From Otatea glauca (Eukaryota; Streptophyta; Magnoliopsida; Poales; Poaceae), in the NCBI GenBank assembly GCA_036346275.1, contig CM070717.1:10289178-10353177 (forward strand): 64,000 bases of DNA, given 5' to 3'. Within the stretch, counting starts at the first letter, position 1. Every line of letters begins with the position of its first letter. Below are positions 60,647 to 64,000 of the stretch, piece by piece. The notes under the pieces were generated by a model. That model did not search any database. It saw only the letters and a list, made by a program, of their open reading frames with translations, and was not told the origin of the DNA. Made by a program: the position numbers and the translations under genes.

Positions 60647-61529
60647 TTTCCTTATTAGGAAAAGTAAAATATATTTCTAATCTTTAATTCAATTTGTTTT
60701 GTGTCCCAACTACCTAAAATTGCACAACACATAGCCTAAAACTTCACTTTTAAGTAAGGTGCAATTTTAGCACTACTTTACTGCAATTTTTAATTCTATT
60801 TATTTTTGTATGAGTAGGGTTCACCTAGTATACATTGTTTTTGGTCTAGTGTAGAATTTTTTTGTCTTTGTATTTTTTTGGGTTTGATCAAATTCAAATT
60901 TGTTTTGTCTAGTTTAGAGTAATTCTTTCTTTCATTCTTGTTCTATTGTTGAGAGGCTGGGTTGTACGTAGGAAGTGAGGGCTGTGGTAAGAGTGGTTAG
61001 GATTTTTATCCAAGAGTTGAGAAAAGTGACTGAAAATTTAGCAAAATTTTGGTCACTTGATGAATACACAACCTGATGCGGCGTGTCTGATGTTCTTCAA
61101 GTAGGTCGTGGAATAACTAGTTGCAAGCCGCGAAGATAAATTGATGTGTGCAATCTAACAAACCGATGGCGTCAACCACTATCAAAATAACAAGCAACAA
61201 ATGAATTCCTCCAACCATACACTTTGATTGATGTCTACTAAACCACGCAAAAGCAGATGTGCTCCTGCTATCACAAGGAATTGCTAGAACAACGGTGGGA
61301 TACTTGACAATGCCTTTGTGAGAATATCGACTGCTTCTCCAAAATTTTAGTTAGCGGTCAACTATTACAAATCCCCTGCCATCTCTATTTATTGGCCTCA
61401 AACGCTTATAAAACTAGGATGCTTTAATACAAGTAATAGCATACAACTTTATCCACCGAAGATAAAACTAACACCAACCGGCACACAATAAAGCCTAGCA
61501 AGGTTGCTATCACACACAAGCAAGGAAAT
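60647..61529. other. No gene recognised
   Basis: 60647-61060 is AT- and T-rich host DNA with no frame or repeat structure. From about 61060 the sequence may already belong to the LTR of the copia element to the right, but its outer edge could not be set. No further terpene synthase exon is found here. Confidence 0.4.
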
Positions 61530-62212
61530 GTTGGTTACGAGCCTAGGATCTGTACGCCCAAGAGTAGATAACACACCTGTGTTTAACGCACGCGAGAAGT
61601 GGAAGACAAGAGATGAACTGATGGGGCAATTTTCTCTGTGTTATCTAACTGGAATGAACAGCTAAAACGAATACTAATAGAACTGAACAAACTCACGTAA
61701 CAATACGCAGATCGTGGAATCACACGATTCTGAAGACTCGGACGCTAAAACAAACTACTTCTAAACACTAGACAGACACGTCTATAGATTATTTGCTGAC
61801 AGGAAATACCACCGGCGCCTGGTCATTCCCAACCAGCTCCTTCGCAACAAGCTCCTGGGTCTTATTCCTGACTAACTCCTGATCTTTCTCCGAGAGCAGC
61901 TGGTCCTTCCCGTACATCTCCTACAGAAAGACTGTTAGAACCTCGCCGGAGAGACAACGCACACGTTGCCGGCGAGATTACACCCAAGACAACACACGAA
62001 ACTCACGCCAGCACACTGGACACGATCTGTTTTGGTGCTTCCAGAATGGTTGCCTTTTCTTGTGTCTATTGCCTTGTTTAAAAAGAACATTGCATGGAAG
62101 GTAAAATACATCCCTACAGACGTGCTAGAATCAATCACGCATAGCCTAACATTTAGTGACTTACCAAACAGAAGAAAACACTAAATTTAGCACCCAAGGA
62201 TTATACTCAACA
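61530..62212 (-). mobile_element. 3' LTR of the second copia element, outer edge unresolved
   Basis: The LTR begins on the minus strand with TGTTGAGTATAATCC at 62212, directly after a purine tract. It extends to lower coordinates for an unknown length; 61530 is only where LTR-like sequence is still plausible. The partner 5' LTR is outside the window. Confidence 0.5.
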
Positions 62213-64000
62213 TTCTCCTCCTAAGCCTTGCGGTGCGTGCTTATGTATATTAATCAGGCCGATCTTTGAACGCAGTTCAAGGAACTTAGTCTTACCGAGC
62301 GGCTTCGTTAGAATGTCACTCAGCTGTTCTTCGCTCCTGATGAACTTCACATTGATCAGGCCATCATCTGCAGACTCCGGCACAAAATGATACTTCACTT
62401 GAATGTGCTTACTTTGTCCATGGAGTACTGGGTTCTTGATCAAAGCAATGGCGGACTGGTTGTCCACTCTCAGTACTGTTGCTCACGGTGTTGATCCCTG
62501 CACCTCTGCCAGCACTCGAGCCAGCCACAATGCCTGACAAGTAGCATTTGCAGCCGCTATGTATTCCGCCTCGCAGCTTGAGTGCGCCACAACCTTTTGC
62601 TTCATGGATTGCCAGGTGATTGGGATGTTGCCGAGGAAGAACATCACCCCTGTCGTGCTCTTCCTAGCATCGACGTCGCCAGCATAGTCGCTGTCACTGT
62701 ACCCCGTCAGGTGGGTCTCCTTCTCCTCCTTCCTGCCGAACCAGAGTCCCCAATTCTGGGTCCCCGCCACATAGCGCAAGATGTGTTTCACGGTGGCAAA
62801 GTGGTCCTCGCGCGGATCTTCCAGAAACCGGCTCACATACCCAACAGCGAAAGCTATATCGGGGCGAGTGTTAACCAAGTATCTCAAGCTTCCGACGATG
62901 CTTCTATACGTCGTTGCGTCCACTGGCGGCTCCGTGCTGAACTTGCTCAGCTTCAGGCGTGTCTCCATGGGTACTTGACATGAATTGCACCCCGCCATGC
63001 CGCTCCTCTCCAGAATCTTGCTAGCATAGGCACCTTGGCTGAGCGAGACCCCCCTCGCGCTCTGCTTTACCTCAATGCCAAGGTAGTAGTGAAGTAGGCC
63101 GAGGTCGCTCATCTTGAACGCGGCTGCCATCTCCTTCTTGAATTCCTTGATGTCGCCGGTGCTCGAGCTAGTGATTACAAGGTCGTCGACATAGACCCCG
63201 ACCACTAACTGAGTGTCGCCTTTCCGCCTGATGTAGATGGCGTGCTCCGATGGGCTCCTCCCGGAAACCGAGCGACAACAGCGTGTCGTCCAACCAGCGT
63301 TCGGTAGCGCGGTGCTTGGTGCAGCCGTCACGGTTTTTCGCGGTTTGAGCACCTTGTGCTCCTTGCCGGTGATGACGAAACCGACTGGCTGCTCGACGTA
63401 GACCTCCTCCTGCAGGTTGCCGTTTAGGAACGCCGATTTGACGTCCATATGGTGCACCTCCCACCCCTCGTATGCCGTGAGGGCGATGAGCAGGCGCACC
63501 GAGTCTAGCCGAGCCACCGGCGCGAACACCTCATCGTAGTCGATGCCGTGCCGCTGTGTGTAGCCCTTCACCACGAGAAGTGCCTTGTGCTTGGACACCG
63601 CCCCGTGCTCGTCCCTCTTCACCTTGAACACCCATTTCACCCCGATCGCCTTGCGGCCGGGTGGGAGGTCGGCGAGGCACCACGTGCCGTTCTCCTCGAT
63701 GGACTCCATCTCCTCCATCATCGCCTTCCTCCAGCTGGGACTGCGCTCTGCCTCGGCGAATGAGGCAAGCTTGTCGGCGCTCACCGTGTGCAGCTCCTCC
63801 ATCGCCAGCACGCGCGGCACGTCGCACAAGTCGTTGATGCTGCGGAAGCGGAGAGGCACCATATCGTTGTGGTCGGTGTCCAGGTTGCCATCCTGCGACT
63901 CGGCTTCCAATTCGCCACCTGCCTCGTCATCGGCCTCGCCGGGAGGCGGCGAGTGTTCTCCCGGCGCACCTCCTCCGGATGCCTCGACATCGACATCAGC
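62207..64000 (-). pseudogene. Copia pol (RT and RNase H), 5' part beyond the window
   Basis: One frame runs from the window edge to 62207 with a single TGA at 62483-62485. RT: AIGVKWVFKVKRDEHG, then MDVKSAFLNGNLQEEVYVEQ, then the active site YVDDLVITSSS. RNase H: GYSDSDYAGDVDARKSTTGV, SSCEAEYIAAA, DNQSAIALIKNP and QLSDILTKPLGK. The usual L-Y-G-L segment after KVL is replaced by unrelated residues between about 63340 and 63240, where two frame changes cancel out. The stop codon (62207-62209) lies within the first bases of the 3' LTR. GC content is clearly higher than in the Sirevirus-type element, so this belongs to another copia lineage. Confidence 0.92.
62213..62224 (-). other. Polypurine tract of the second copia element
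   Basis: AGGAGGAGAA stands immediately upstream of the LTR start TGTTGAG on the minus strand, and just inside the end of the RNase H reading frame. Confidence 0.7.

Overview
The window is nuclear DNA of a grass (Poaceae). It is almost entirely nested transposable elements with a single recognisable host-gene exon. The grass assignment rests on the mix of families: Stowaway-type MITEs with CTCCCTCCGT-like ends, a Tat-lineage Ty3/gypsy element with an extra RNase H and an antisense ORF, a Sirevirus-type Ty1/copia element, a CACTA (En/Spm) transposon with a Ulp1-like gene, and many non-coding LTR units whose minus strand begins TGTAACATCCC. The species cannot be named from sequence alone. No operon, CRISPR, rRNA or organellar gene was seen.

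Layout. 1-3870: a promoter/LTR-like stretch, a tRNA-like sequence, simple C-rich DNA and two MITEs. 3874-3924: a short CACTA-end fragment. 3925-11214: a degenerate minus-strand Tat gypsy element with its 5' LTR, gag, protease, a mostly deleted RT, two RNase H domains, integrase, an antisense ORF and a tandem repeat. Its 3' LTR is missing. 11928-16963: a 5-kb non-coding LTR-like element with a perfect 5-bp target duplication (tagtc), sitting in another one that ends at 22347.

22457-47579 is a nest of elements. One LTR-like unit (about 22457-47579) holds a second (24787-47203, duplication cttgg), which holds a third (28120-46864, duplication gaact), which holds a complete but mutated 14-kb Sirevirus-type copia element (28372-42366, duplication tgttg/cgttg).

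47840-48095 is one plus-strand exon of a terpene synthase with intact splice sites and no partner exon visible in the window. It probably marks the original gene into which, or beside which, the elements accumulated.

48892-60643 is a complete 11.75-kb CACTA transposon with a 3-bp duplication (gtg). It carries two minus-strand gene blocks: a TNP2-type transposase (broken), and a Transposase_24-like plus Ulp1-like block. A ~400-bp module made of three consecutive hairpins occurs twice in the same orientation, each time about 0.5-0.6 kb upstream of one gene block, and each is preceded upstream by an array of dyad repeats. This duplicated regulatory architecture is the most interesting non-coding signal in the window. 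61.5-64.0 kb is the 3' end of another minus-strand copia element that runs off the right edge.

Nearly every TE gene is broken by nonsense or frameshift changes. In the Tat element all eight stop codons examined fit single C-to-T (or G-to-A) transitions, as expected of methylated, silenced DNA.
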